Shown piece by piece: positions 9,075-16,791 of a stretch of DNA of 64,000 bases (position 1 is its first letter; each line of letters starts with the position of its first letter). This DNA comes from Achromobacter sp. Bel (GTDB lineage Bacteria; Pseudomonadota; Gammaproteobacteria; Burkholderiales; Burkholderiaceae_B). Location: assembly GCF_012928505.1 (NCBI RefSeq), contig NZ_JABBJN010000027.1, positions 20,924-84,923 of the forward strand, in the 5' to 3' direction. The notes below the pieces were generated by a model, which saw only the letters and a program-made list of their open reading frames with translations, ran no database searches and had not been told where the DNA came from. The translations under genes were made by a program, and so were the position numbers.

Positions 9075-9159
9075 TCGGCCTCTTCGTTGTTGCGCTTCTT
9101 TCTGAAGCGCGGCGGTGAAGGAAAAAGCACTACGAAAGTGGTGCCGAAGCAGTACCAGA

Positions 9160-9236
9160 GGTGGCTGTAGCTCAGTTGGTAGAGTCCTGGATTGTGATTC
9201 CAGTTGTCGTGGGTTCGAGCCCCATCAGCCACCCCA
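9160..9236 (+). tRNA. tRNA-His (anticodon GTG)
   Basis: A full cloverleaf can be folded: acceptor GTGGCTG/CAGCCAC, anticodon stem CTGGA/TCCAG enclosing TTGTGAT with anticodon GTG at 9194-9196, T-loop GGTTCGAGCC, encoded CCA at 9234-9236. The extra G at 9160 opposite C at 9233 is the histidine-specific G-1:C73 pair. It lies just left of the phage-derived element, and tRNA genes are common integration targets, but no repeat of its 3' end is visible on the right side. Confidence 0.97.
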
Positions 9237-9253
9237 AGAATTCCTTAGAAATC

Positions 9254-9280
9254 AGCCGCCTAGAGCGGCTTTTTTCTTTT
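9254..9280 (+). terminator. Rho-independent terminator of tRNA-His
   Basis: Stem AGCCGC/GCGGCT with loop CTAGA, followed directly by a T-rich tract (TTTTTCTTTT), 18 bases after the CCA end. Confidence 0.85.
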
Positions 9281-9641
9281 CTGCCATTCGCGATGGTCGG
9301 TGGGGCCATGGATCGGGCTTCTTTCGATTCTTACCACATGCTGGCGATGGCAAATCCGCTTGGTTGTCAGGGGTTCCTATCTACTCCTCGTTCCTCCACC
9401 ATCTGCCAGCCCCTCCAAGGAGTAGGCGTGCTGGCCGTCGTGGAGCCCGAACCGCTGAGCAGGCCACCTAACTCCGTTGCCACGATCGTTCGATCAAACG
9501 CTTTTGACTCCTTGGCCCGTGCGCGGCGGCTATGACGCCTTTTCGATTGGCGCCCTACGCTGAGTTGGCAGACGGATGTTTCTGCGCATAGGGAGCGTAA
9601 ATGCTAGAGAATCTACCCATATTGCGGTTGGGGGCTTCCGG
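9281..9641. other. Intergenic stretch with no recognised gene
   Basis: About 360 bases between the tRNA terminator and the probable pseudogene. Short frames exist on both strands, but none has a convincing ribosome site or recognisable protein pattern. The base composition is lower in GC than the flanks. It may be the left junction of the phage-derived element; no clear attachment-site repeat was found. Confidence 0.5.
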
Positions 9642-10127
9642 TTAAATCGGCCCTGAAAAAATGATCGCTCTCCAGTTCGGCTTAAGCGCCCGAATGTGTG
9701 GCTGGGTTCTCTCATCAAACTCGACTACTTCGTCGCGAGTGAGACTGACTCGGTCGCGAGTCTGGATAGATTGGATATCGTTCGCGATAGCGAGGAGAGC
9801 TAGCCCGGCTTCTCTGTGTTGCAGAAAAAAAAGATCTGACGCGAGATCACGGAATGCGCGCACCTCAATGTGATGCAAGATCTCTACAGCGTCGCCATCG
9901 CACCTGTACTCAAAGTTTCTCGCCATTCTATGAGCATCTTGCTTGATAGCATTGAAGCGTGCGGCGCGTGCAACCGCAAGGCCGGAAGCCACCCCGGTCG
10001 CCTACCCTACAACGATGCCGACCACCACGTTTATGGCGTTTGTCAAAAAAAACGCGAATACGTCATCCCACACTCTGACCTCTACAGTAAGGCTGGCCCT
10101 TAAGAACTTGATAGCTTTCTCGGCGGA
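9642..10127 (-). pseudogene. Decayed membrane-protein gene at the left edge of the phage-derived element
   Basis: Read leftwards, one frame gives a protein-like sequence interrupted by a TAG: an upstream part with a hydrophobic helix (VFAFFLTNAINVVVGIVVG), then the stop, then ATGVASGLAVARAARFNAIK and about 100 more residues to the TAA at 9642. The 116-residue downstream piece could only start at a GTG (9992) that has a poor ribosome site. Both halves sit in the same frame and look like one protein, so I call it a nonsense-disrupted gene. Another stop (10128-10130) lies just upstream of the first part. Function is not recognised. Confidence 0.4.
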
Positions 10128-10207
10128 TTAGTTGTCAGGATTCGACGCCGACAGCAGCTCCATGCTGGCGATCTGCGTATTGTCTTCGAGCAACGTGTCT
10201 CGGATCC

Positions 10208-11281
10208 CTACAGCAGCCGCTCATCCACGCCATTGCGTAGATCATAGGGCGACCACAGGATCCGTCCGACGATGCGCACCTCGCAACCGTCTTCCTTTTC
10301 CAGCGGGAAGGGCGCGTAAGCGGGGTTCAGCGATTTGGCCAGCCATCCGCCTTCGCGTTCGCGCGCGATGCACTTCACGATCATTTTGCCGCCGTGGTTG
10401 ATCGCATACACCGTGCGCGGGTCGATCTCGCGCGGGTCGGTGACGGGATCTTCGAAGAACAGCATGGGGCCGCCATTGCGGATGACGGGTTCCATGCTAT
10501 CGCCCTGTGCGTAAACGATCTTCATACGGCTGATCGGCAGCTTGAACGATTCCAGGAATGAGCGGCGCAGCAGAATTTCGCCGATCTCGGTCTCATGGTA
10601 GTTCTCGATGCCAAGCCGGCCCGCGGCCAGGCGCACATCCAGTTCAGGGATGGGCATGAATTCCTGGTCGTTGGCGGAGTAGCCGGCGTTGGCGACATGG
10701 CCGACGTTGGCCGCCGTGCTGATGCGCAAGGCTTGGGCGCGATCAGCTTGATGGGTGGTGAGTCCATCAGGATCCCACGGGGCCACAGCGACCGGCGCCA
10801 TCGGGAATTCGTCTGCGGCGGCGTCGATGTTCATGACGGTGCCGCGTCTGGCTTGCGGGGCCTTCGTTTGCGCGGACGATCCCTTGGCCTTCACGCCCAT
10901 CTGGCCCAGCGCCAACAGCAACGCCCCTTCCAGGCGCTTGAGCTGATCGTCGGCCAGGCCTCTTACCAGGGATGCGGGCACGGAAGGAAAAGGCCATGCG
11001 ACGTCTGCGGTCGGCGGGGGAAGGGGGGCGGCCGTCGATAGCGACGCTGCCTTTTTGGCTTCAAGGGCCAGGCGCGGGCTGATCGCGGCGAGGGTGCAGC
11101 CAAAGCCTTCGGCATAAGCCATTGCGGCCTCGATGCCAATGGGACGCCGACCAGTGATGTGCTGATAAATCATCGCCTGGCCGCCCTTGACCGCGTGGTC
11201 ACGAGCGAATGCCGCGCGGTTCACGCCCTCAAAGCGTGCGCGCAGGGCGGCGGCTTCCTCTTCGATCGTCCACATTTTCAT
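10208..11281 (-). CDS. Phage repressor with helix-turn-helix and S24 (LexA-like) self-cleavage domain
   Basis: 357 residues, long for a CI-type repressor because of a linker of roughly 90-200. The N-terminus contains a DNA-binding region (AFARDHAVKGGQAMIYQHITGRRP). The C-terminal third is an S24 peptidase: Ser in YAQGDSMEP near residue 260 and Lys in GGKMIVKCIA near 301 form the expected dyad. Such repressors self-cleave on activated RecA, so the element should be induced by DNA damage. It is divergent from the YdaS/Cro-like gene across 71 bases with three operator-like repeats. The cleavage site is not certain; an Ala-Gly near residue 200 (VANAGYSAND) is a candidate. Confidence 0.9.
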   Translation of the reverse strand: MKMWTIEEEAAALRARFEGVNRAAFARDHAVKGGQAMIYQHITGRRPIGIEAAMAYAEGFGCTLAAISPRLALEAKKAASLSTAAPLPPPTADVAWPFPSVPASLVRGLADDQLKRLEGALLLALGQMGVKAKGSSAQTKAPQARRGTVMNIDAAADEFPMAPVAVAPWDPDGLTTHQADRAQALRISTAANVGHVANAGYSANDQEFMPIPELDVRLAAGRLGIENYHETEIGEILLRRSFLESFKLPISRMKIVYAQGDSMEPVIRNGGPMLFFEDPVTDPREIDPRTVYAINHGGKMIVKCIAREREGGWLAKSLNPAYAPFPLEKEDGCEVRIVGRILWSPYDLRNGVDERLL

Positions 11282-11342
11282 ATAGCAATGCTATTCAAAT
11301 AAAACTATAGCATGGCTTGCTTATAAAATGTAGCATCGCTAT
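11282..11342. promoter_or_regulatory. Three operator-like repeats of the repressor/Cro switch
   Basis: ATAGCAATGCTAT at 11282-11294 is a perfect 6-1-6 palindrome touching the repressor start codon. GTAGCATCGCTAT at 11330-11342 is a near-copy. A half-conserved copy starting ATAGCATGGCTT lies at 11307-11319. Centres are about 25 and 23 bp apart, so the sites would lie on one face of the helix, as in lambdoid OR regions. Confidence 0.65.
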
Positions 11343-11352
11343 AGTTTTAGTG

Positions 11353-11592
11353 ATGAAGCTAAATGATTATTTCAACCGGGAGGGGGCGCTCACCGCTGCG
11401 GCGCTCGCTCGACGCGTGGGGGTCTCCCCCGCGCTGATCTATCAGTGGCGCACGGGCCGCAGGCCCGTCCCGGTCAAGCATTGCGCTCTGATCGAGCAAG
11501 CCACCTGCGGCGTCGTCACCCGGCGCGACCTGCGTCCCGCCGACTGCATCCGAATCTGGCCTGAGCTGGCCGAAGGGACGAAGGCGCAATGA
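11353..11592 (+). CDS. YdaS/Cro-like helix-turn-helix protein
   Basis: 79-residue DNA-binding protein. The pattern MKLNDYFNREGALTAAALAR, then VGVSPALIYQWRTGRRPVPV is typical of the YdaS family of Cro-like proteins encoded next to phage repressors. I chose the ATG at 11353; an ATG at 11317 is in frame but falls inside the operator array and adds a non-conserved hydrophobic stub. It is the first gene of the rightward transcript and overlaps the next gene by four bases (ATGA). It would oppose the S24 repressor. YdaS has also been described as an antitoxin, but no YdaT-like partner is visible. Confidence 0.82.
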   Translation: MKLNDYFNREGALTAAALARRVGVSPALIYQWRTGRRPVPVKHCALIEQATCGVVTRRDLRPADCIRIWPELAEGTKAQ

Positions 11593-12422
11593 ACTACTAC
11601 CCCCACCACATTGGCGATTTCAACAGCGCGACCCGGCACCTCACGCGTATCGAGCGCAGCGTCTATCGCGACTTGATCGAACTCTATTACGACACGGAGG
11701 CCCCGTTGTCCCGGGACGTCGACAGGCTGTGCCGGTTGCTGATTGCGCGGTCCGACGAGGAGCAGGCTGCCGTCGTTCAAGTGCTGAGCGAGTTTTTCAC
11801 GGATACGGAGCACGGTTGGCGCCACGTGCGTTGCGATGCCGAGATCGCTCGATATCACGGCAACAAGGAAGCGAAGTCCGCGGCGGGTAAAGCCAGCGCC
11901 GCGAAACGGGCGCGGCAGGCGCAACGCCGCGATACGGAGCGGAGCCAGGGCGAAGGGGGCGAGGACCCAAGCGTTCAACAGCCGTTGAACACCGGGCCAA
12001 CTAACCAGGAACCAGAACCAGGAACCAAGAGCCAGGAACAATCCTCCACGACGCGTTGCAAGCGGGCTTCCGGATTCGATGCCTCGTCGATTGCATTGCC
12101 GGCCTGGCTGGCGCGTGAAGACTGGGTCATTTGGGTCAAAGACCGCAAAGTGCGCAAAAAGCCCATCACGGAAGAAGGCGCGCGCCGGCAGCTGCAACAG
12201 CTGGCGGGCTACCAAGCCGAGGGCTTCACGCCTCGTGCCGTCATCGCCCATAGCATCGCCAGCGGATATCAGGGCTTGTTCCCGCCACGTACCGCCAGGC
12301 GGGAAGCGCCGTCCAATCGGGCGCGACAACGGGCGGATTGGTCATCCGAGTTGCGCAGCGTCCTGGCCGAAGGCCGCGCGCGTAGCGAGATCGACATGGG
12401 AGTGATCGATGCAAGTCGCTGA
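11589..12422 (+). CDS. DUF1376 (YdaU-like) phage replication-region protein
   Basis: 277 residues. The N-terminus MNYYPHHIGDFNSATRHLTR and ERSVYRDLIELYYDTEAPL are the DUF1376 signature seen in lambdoid replication regions. The middle (about 90-150) is charged and low-complexity (KSAAGKASAAKRARQAQRR). A C-terminal domain with WVIWVKDRKVRKKPITEEGARR resembles a primosome-type DNA-binding region. It is translationally coupled at both ends (four-base overlap upstream, 14-base overlap downstream). A role in initiating element replication is known for the family context; whether it still acts in a headless element is open. Confidence 0.82.
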   Translation: MNYYPHHIGDFNSATRHLTRIERSVYRDLIELYYDTEAPLSRDVDRLCRLLIARSDEEQAAVVQVLSEFFTDTEHGWRHVRCDAEIARYHGNKEAKSAAGKASAAKRARQAQRRDTERSQGEGGEDPSVQQPLNTGPTNQEPEPGTKSQEQSSTTRCKRASGFDASSIALPAWLAREDWVIWVKDRKVRKKPITEEGARRQLQQLAGYQAEGFTPRAVIAHSIASGYQGLFPPRTARREAPSNRARQRADWSSELRSVLAEGRARSEIDMGVIDASR

Positions 12423-13092
12423 AGCTTCAACCGGGCTTGGTGCGTTGGTCGTCAATGAAATGCATCTGCTGTATGGCGCGAAGTTCGTGCAGCAGTGGGA
12501 AGGCTTGACGCCGCGTGAGTTGAAGGACTCGTGGAACCAGAAGCTGGCGGGTCTGAGCGAATCGCATGTCAGGCGCGGCCTGACCGCGTGTCTGACCCGC
12601 GAGTGGCCGCCAACCCTGCCGGAGTTTTTGAAGTTGTGCTGCCCGTGGTTGACGCCGGAGGTCGCTTATCACGAAGCCGTGCGTGGCGTGTCGGCCCGCC
12701 GCCGGGGCGAGATCGGAAACTGGTCGCATCCCGCCGTGTATTGGGCGGCGGTTGGCGTGAGCACCGTGGATTTGCTGAACAGCAATTACGGATCGATCAA
12801 AGCGCGCTGGGAAAGGACGCTGGCCGAAGAGTTGAGCAAAGGGGCGTGGCCCGACATTCCCGAGCCGCGCGCGGCGCTGCCTGCGCCTGGCCAGACATTG
12901 GCCTCGCGCGCTCAAGCCGAAGCGGCGTTAAAGAAGATGGGGGCGGGAAAGCTGCTGGAGCCGCGCAGCCGGTCGCATCGCGAATGGATCGAGAAATGGG
13001 AAGCGCGCATCGCGCTGGGCGGATATCCAACCAAGGCCATCGCCGAGATGTTGACGCATGCCAAGTACAGCGCCAATCCGGAGCGCACATGA
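12409..13092 (+). CDS. Replication protein P-like (helicase-loader type) protein
   Basis: 227 residues. The segment VNEMHLLYGAKFVQQWEG, then LTPRELKDSWNQKLAGLSES and PPTLPEFLKLCCP resembles the P-like phage replication proteins that recruit the host replicative helicase, usually encoded right after a DUF1376 gene. Overlaps the DUF1376 gene by 14 bases and the next gene by four. No ATPase motif is visible, unlike DnaC-type loaders. Assignment rests on the pattern and on gene order. Confidence 0.65.
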   Translation: MQVAEASTGLGALVVNEMHLLYGAKFVQQWEGLTPRELKDSWNQKLAGLSESHVRRGLTACLTREWPPTLPEFLKLCCPWLTPEVAYHEAVRGVSARRRGEIGNWSHPAVYWAAVGVSTVDLLNSNYGSIKARWERTLAEELSKGAWPDIPEPRAALPAPGQTLASRAQAEAALKKMGAGKLLEPRSRSHREWIEKWEARIALGGYPTKAIAEMLTHAKYSANPERT

Positions 13093-13550
13093 GCAACAGA
13101 GCGGCGATAGGACGCCGCGCATGTGACGGTAACAACACAACAGGGACGGGGTCAGAAATGGAAGCAGGGTTGCCACGTTGGGTGGAAGACGAGATTCGAA
13201 ATTGGGCGCGGTCGCAGTGGGAAGGGGATTGGCCTGGGCCTCGTCGTATGGAGCAAGAAGCGCCGGACCTGTGCGTGTTCCCACCGCAGCCTGGCCACGA
13301 CGATGACGAGGAAACCGTGCAGATTCCGGTGAACCAAGAACGGGCGCGCCGAGTGGACGCGTTGTATGAAGCGCTGCCGCTCGTTGAACGACGGGTAGTG
13401 CAAGCGGAATATACGCGGCGCGCCGACTACGGCGACCTGCCCGCGCATTTGCGTCAGGACAAGGCGTGCCGCGTTATCGGCATCACGCTGCCGTACTACA
13501 AGGTGGCGCTGGGCAGTTTCAAACAGCAGGTCTGGAGGGCGTTTAAATGA
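13089..13550 (+). CDS. Possible phage late-gene regulator (Q-like, sigma-region-4-type HTH)
   Basis: 153 residues from the ATG that overlaps the preceding stop codon; an internal ATG at 13158 (MEAGLPRWVEDEIRNWARSQ) is an alternative. The N-terminal part is acidic; the C-terminal 60 residues (ALPLVERRVVQAEYTRR, KACRVIGITLPYYKVALGSF) look like the helix-turn-helix found in several phage antitermination-type proteins. Its position at the end of the early block, just before a terminator that precedes the tail operon, fits an antiterminator or late activator. I do not recognise a named family with certainty; the role is inference. Confidence 0.5.
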   Translation: MSNRAAIGRRACDGNNTTGTGSEMEAGLPRWVEDEIRNWARSQWEGDWPGPRRMEQEAPDLCVFPPQPGHDDDEETVQIPVNQERARRVDALYEALPLVERRVVQAEYTRRADYGDLPAHLRQDKACRVIGITLPYYKVALGSFKQQVWRAFK

Positions 13551-13828
13551 AGTACGCGCACGAGGTCATTGATCTGCTGGCCGCGTATCCGGGACGGGAA
13601 TTCAGAATGGCGGAGATCCTGCGCCATGTCAGCCGCGGCATTCCTCTGGCGCCTGCGTCGCAAGAGGCCATGCGCCGAGGCGCCCGCCGTGTGCTGGATC
13701 ATTTGCTGGATGCGGGCCACGTGCAGCGCTGCGGCGGTAATACAAAGTCTGCTACGTACGCGTGGTCGGAATTGGGACACGCACTTCAGAAAAACACGCG
13801 CCATTTGGGACCGGATTTGAGACAATAG
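13547..13828 (+). CDS. Small winged-helix-like protein of unknown function
   Basis: 93 residues, starting four bases inside the previous gene. The sequence EVIDLLAAYPGREFRMAEIL, ARRVLDHLLDAGHVQRCGG and SATYAWSELG has the helix-helix-wing spacing of a small winged-helix DNA-binding protein. It is the last gene before the terminator at 13858 and the tail operon. It could assist late-gene control; no specific family was recognised. Confidence 0.6.
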   Translation: MKYAHEVIDLLAAYPGREFRMAEILRHVSRGIPLAPASQEAMRRGARRVLDHLLDAGHVQRCGGNTKSATYAWSELGHALQKNTRHLGPDLRQ

Positions 13829-13857
13829 CCGCGGGGCATTGCGCCCACACGAAATGC

Positions 13858-13895
13858 AGCCCGCCAACCTCCACGGTTCGCGGGCTTTGTTTTTT
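13858..13895 (+). terminator. Hairpin terminator ahead of the tail operon
   Basis: Stem AGCCCGC/GCGGGCT extended by an inner AACC/GGTT stem around loop TCCAC, followed by TTGTTTTTT. It separates the regulatory block from the structural genes, as expected where late transcription depends on antitermination. Confidence 0.75.
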
Positions 13896-13917
13896 CCGAT
13901 CCATCACCGAGGCCGCC

Positions 13918-14442
13918 ATGACGCCCGAGAACGCAATTCTGACGCTGGTGACGGCCGCCGCGGGCGGTGTTCCCGTCATCCCTTTCGCCCAGGTGGAACC
14001 CGGCGCCTTGCCGCCCTACATCGCGATGGCAGTGCGGTGGGTCGAGGCGGGTCCCGCCGAAGAAGGCTTGGTCGACGATAACGGCAACCAGCCCGTTCAT
14101 GATCACCGCGATGCCACCGTCGAACTGCGCAGTGTCGGCGCGGCCGCTTACGACGTGCTGGACAAGATTGGCTTGACCTTGCGCCACCCCGTCTACGAAG
14201 AACGGGCCGAAGCCTTGGCCCTGGCATTGTTCGACGCCGGCCACCTGCAGCTTGTGCCGCGCGAAAGTGCCGGCGCCGCCAGCGAGCGGCTGGGCGTGCG
14301 CGAGCTAGGCATCCGCTATGCGCAGACCTATGTCGATTTCGTGGGCGTCATCGAAACGGTGACCGGCACCATCACCACGACTGGAGGGCTTCTGCCTTCC
14401 CTGCAAACCCCTTTCTCCGCGGAGATCGTGACGGCGCCGTAG
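13918..14442 (+). CDS. Phage neck/tail terminator protein (LIC_12616-like)
   Basis: 174 residues. The pattern GVPVIPFAQVEPGALPPYIA, the central strand DATVELRSVGAAAYDVLDKI and the C-terminal RYAQTYVDFVGVIETV resemble the gp12-like neck terminator proteins that cap the tail tube and set sheath length; these are usually encoded immediately before a DUF3383 sheath gene, as here. The upstream frame is open to 13762 but overlaps the terminator, so the ATG at 13918 is used. In a headless tail this protein would close the upper end of the particle. Confidence 0.7.
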   Translation: MTPENAILTLVTAAAGGVPVIPFAQVEPGALPPYIAMAVRWVEAGPAEEGLVDDNGNQPVHDHRDATVELRSVGAAAYDVLDKIGLTLRHPVYEERAEALALALFDAGHLQLVPRESAGAASERLGVRELGIRYAQTYVDFVGVIETVTGTITTTGGLLPSLQTPFSAEIVTAP

Positions 14443-14469
14443 CGTCCCCGGTCTTCCTAACGCTGTGCT

Positions 14470-14495
14470 GCCGCCTTCGGGCGGCTTTTCTTTTT
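14470..14495 (+). terminator. Hairpin terminator between tail terminator and sheath genes
   Basis: GCCGCC, tetraloop TTCG, GGCGGC, then TTTTCTTTTT: a canonical rho-independent terminator 27 bases after the stop. It lies inside the tail gene block, so the transcript must read through it or restart. The sheath ribosome site starts right after the T tract. Confidence 0.8.
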
Positions 14496-14505
14496 GGAGC
14501 CGCAA

Positions 14506-15864
14506 ATGGCAAAAATCGACCGGATCGTCAATGTGGCGATCTCGCTGAACACCACGGCGGTCAAGGAGCAGAATTTCTCTGACATCCTGATCCTCGGCGC
14601 GCACGCGCTGGCCGTCAACCGCATCTTGGTAGTGACCGAGGCGGGCGAGTTGCTCGACATGGGCATTGCGCCGACCGATCCCCTGTACGTCGCGGTACGC
14701 GATGCCTTCAAGCAGATCCCGACCGTCGCCCGCGTTTTCGTCGGACGCCGTCAGGTGGATGTCTCGCGCATGACGGTGACGCGCGCTACGGCGTCGGACT
14801 ACGTGGTCACGCTGTCATGGCGCGACGCGAACGGCGCGGTGCAACGTGCCGACGTGTCTGCCACGGGCGTGGCCAACAGCACGCCGCAGACGATCGCCAC
14901 CGCTCTGGCCACGGCTATCGGCCAGACCGATGCGCCGGTAACCGCGACGGCCGTCGGTGCTGAAGTGTCGGTCACCGCCAAGCAAGCGGGGCAAGCCGTC
15001 GCCATCGCGGTCAAGGGCAACCTGCAGTTGTCGGCGCCCGAGAGCACCGAGACCCCGTCCGCCGCGCTGAACGCCTGCCTGCGTGAGAACGGTGATTGGT
15101 ATGGCGTGGCCCTGGCCAGTCGCCTTGAAGCCGACGTGTTGGACGCCGCCGAATGGGTCGAATCCAACGAGCGCCTGTTCGGCGTGTCCAGCGACCAGGC
15201 CGGCATCATCGATGCCGCCGTCTCCAGCGATATCGCTTCGAAGTGCCAGCAGAAGCAGTACTTCCGCACGCACGTCTGGTACCACGGCCAAGCACGCGGC
15301 GAGGCGCTGGAAGCTGCTGTCAGCGCAAACCGGTTCACGTTCTATCCGGGCGGCGAGACTTGGGCGAACACGCGGCTTGCGGGCGTCACCTACGACAACC
15401 TGAGCGAATCTCAGGCCCTGGCCGCTCACGCGAAAAACGCGAACACGTTCGAGCAGATGCGCAACTTCGCGGTCACCCAGAACGGCAAGGTTGCCGCGGG
15501 CGAATGGATCGATGTGATTCGCGGCCGCGATTGGTTGGCCGAGCAGGTAAAGATCAATGTGGCTTCGCAGCTGATCAACGCGAACGGCAAAGTGCCCTAC
15601 ACCGACGTGGGTATCCAGATCCTGGTCAACGGCATTCGTCGGGCGCTGCTGCTGGGCCAAAACCGTGGGCTGGTGGCGCCGGACGAGATCGATGACGCGG
15701 GCCGCAAGATTCCCGGCTTCGTGATCAACGTGCCGCGTGCCGCGAGCGTTTCCTCGAACGACAAGGCCAACCGCATCCTGCGCGATCTGACGTTCAGTGC
15801 TCGCCTGGCAGGCGCCATCCATGTTGCCGAAATCAAAGGCAATCTCACCTATCAACAACTGTAA
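14506..15864 (+). CDS. Contractile tail sheath protein (DUF3383)
   Basis: 452 residues. DUF3383 proteins form the contractile sheath around the tube. Visible blocks: IDRIVNVAISLNTTAVKEQN at the N-terminus, an inserted domain at about 100-190 (ATASDYVVTLSWRDANGAV), RTHVWYHGQARG near 255, a middle core, and the C-terminal VPRAASVSSNDKANRILRDL and TFSARLAGAIHVAEIKGNLT that end sheath subunits. The ATG at 14506 follows GGAG by six bases; a TTG at 14494 is rejected because it overlaps that ribosome site. It establishes that the particle is contractile (myovirus type). Confidence 0.87.
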   Translation: MAKIDRIVNVAISLNTTAVKEQNFSDILILGAHALAVNRILVVTEAGELLDMGIAPTDPLYVAVRDAFKQIPTVARVFVGRRQVDVSRMTVTRATASDYVVTLSWRDANGAVQRADVSATGVANSTPQTIATALATAIGQTDAPVTATAVGAEVSVTAKQAGQAVAIAVKGNLQLSAPESTETPSAALNACLRENGDWYGVALASRLEADVLDAAEWVESNERLFGVSSDQAGIIDAAVSSDIASKCQQKQYFRTHVWYHGQARGEALEAAVSANRFTFYPGGETWANTRLAGVTYDNLSESQALAAHAKNANTFEQMRNFAVTQNGKVAAGEWIDVIRGRDWLAEQVKINVASQLINANGKVPYTDVGIQILVNGIRRALLLGQNRGLVAPDEIDDAGRKIPGFVINVPRAASVSSNDKANRILRDLTFSARLAGAIHVAEIKGNLTYQQL

Positions 15865-15877
15865 TCGGGGCTTATCC

Positions 15878-16306
15878 ATGTCTGTCAAAACCTATGCACC
15901 CAATCAGGTAAAGATCGTGATGGGCGCCTTGCCCATCTCCGGCCTGGCCGAAGACACCTTTGTCACAGTGGCTGAAATCGGCGAAGGTATCGCCTCCGTC
16001 GTCGGCGTCGACGGCGAGGTGGCGCGATCGATGTCGCGCGATTCACGCCTGCGCATCACGTTGACGCTGATGCAAACCAGCGCCAGCAACGCTGCGCTGA
16101 CCGCGCTGCACCAAGCCGACCGCGCCACCGACGGCAACGGCGCCGTGCCGATTTCCGTGACGGACTTGCGCGGCACGTCGCTGCACGCTTCGGACTCGGC
16201 GTGGATCGTCAAGACGCCGGATGCTGGCTACGGCGCCAAGGTCGGCACCCGCGAATGGTCGATCGAAACCGGTCCTGCCATCAACGTCATCGGGGGCAAC
16301 ACTTGA
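15878..16306 (+). CDS. Tail tube protein (DUF3277)
   Basis: 142 residues, typical of DUF3277, the inner-tube protein paired with DUF3383 sheaths. Blocks: YAPNQVKIVMGALPISGLAE, VVGVDGEVARSMSRDSRLRI and the C-terminal VGTREWSIETGPAINVIGGN. The ATG at 15878 is preferred over an upstream start at 15797 that would lie inside the sheath gene. It overlaps the chaperone start codon by one base (TGATG). Confidence 0.83.
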   Translation: MSVKTYAPNQVKIVMGALPISGLAEDTFVTVAEIGEGIASVVGVDGEVARSMSRDSRLRITLTLMQTSASNAALTALHQADRATDGNGAVPISVTDLRGTSLHASDSAWIVKTPDAGYGAKVGTREWSIETGPAINVIGGNT

Positions 16307-16791
16307 TGAGCGCCGTCAAGGAAGTGGTCATTGGCGCCACGGTCTTCCGGATCTCCCGGTTTGATCCGTTCCGCCAACTGAAGCTGCTGGGTGACCTGCA
16401 AAAGGAGGTGCTGCCGGCGGCGGGGTCGATGTTGACCGCCGTGTTCGGCGGCGATGGCGTCGCACAGGAGCGGGACGAAAAGGCGATGCTGCATGCGTTT
16501 CGCGAACTGTCGGCCAAGCTGGGGGGCGACGCCCTGGCCAACTGGGCTGAACGTCTGATCGACGCGGAACTCGTCAGCTTCGAGCTGGCCGGCCGTGAAC
16601 CGCAGAAACTGACGCCGGCGCATCGCGGCCTGGCGTTCGCCGACTATGCGGAAATCCTGGAGCTTTTGTTCCACATTCTCGAGCACAACTTCGCCGGCCC
16701 TTTGGTGCGCTGGGCCGGCCGCTTTGGTCCGGCCCGCGCGAAGCTGGCGAGCCTGTCGGGCGGTTTGACGCAGGCTTCGAACGAGAGTTGA
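16306..16791 (+). CDS. Tail assembly chaperone, short form (gpG/gpE-like)
   Basis: 161 residues in the position, between tube and tape measure, where phages encode tail assembly chaperones. The mainly helical sequence includes VVIGATVFRISRFDPFRQLK, LLGDLQKEVLPAAGSML and LAFADYAEILELLFHILEHN. Codons 132-133 are CCT TTG within the slippery heptamer CCCTTTG, and the -1 frame is open from there to 16937, so a minority of ribosomes probably make a longer fusion (about 210 residues). This mirrors the G/GT arrangement of lambda and the E/E' pair of P2. Confidence 0.72.
   Translation: MSAVKEVVIGATVFRISRFDPFRQLKLLGDLQKEVLPAAGSMLTAVFGGDGVAQERDEKAMLHAFRELSAKLGGDALANWAERLIDAELVSFELAGREPQKLTPAHRGLAFADYAEILELLFHILEHNFAGPLVRWAGRFGPARAKLASLSGGLTQASNES
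16698..16704 (+). promoter_or_regulatory. Candidate -1 ribosomal slippery heptamer
   Basis: C_CCT_TTG is read with the chaperone gene in frame as CCT TTG (codons 132 and 133), the X_XXY_YYZ form. Slipping one base back gives CCC TTT and then an open frame through 16937. No downstream pseudoknot was established by eye. Confidence 0.5.

Noticed and set aside
14494..14505. TTG start for the sheath gene
   Set aside because: It overlaps the ribosome site of the better ATG at 14506.
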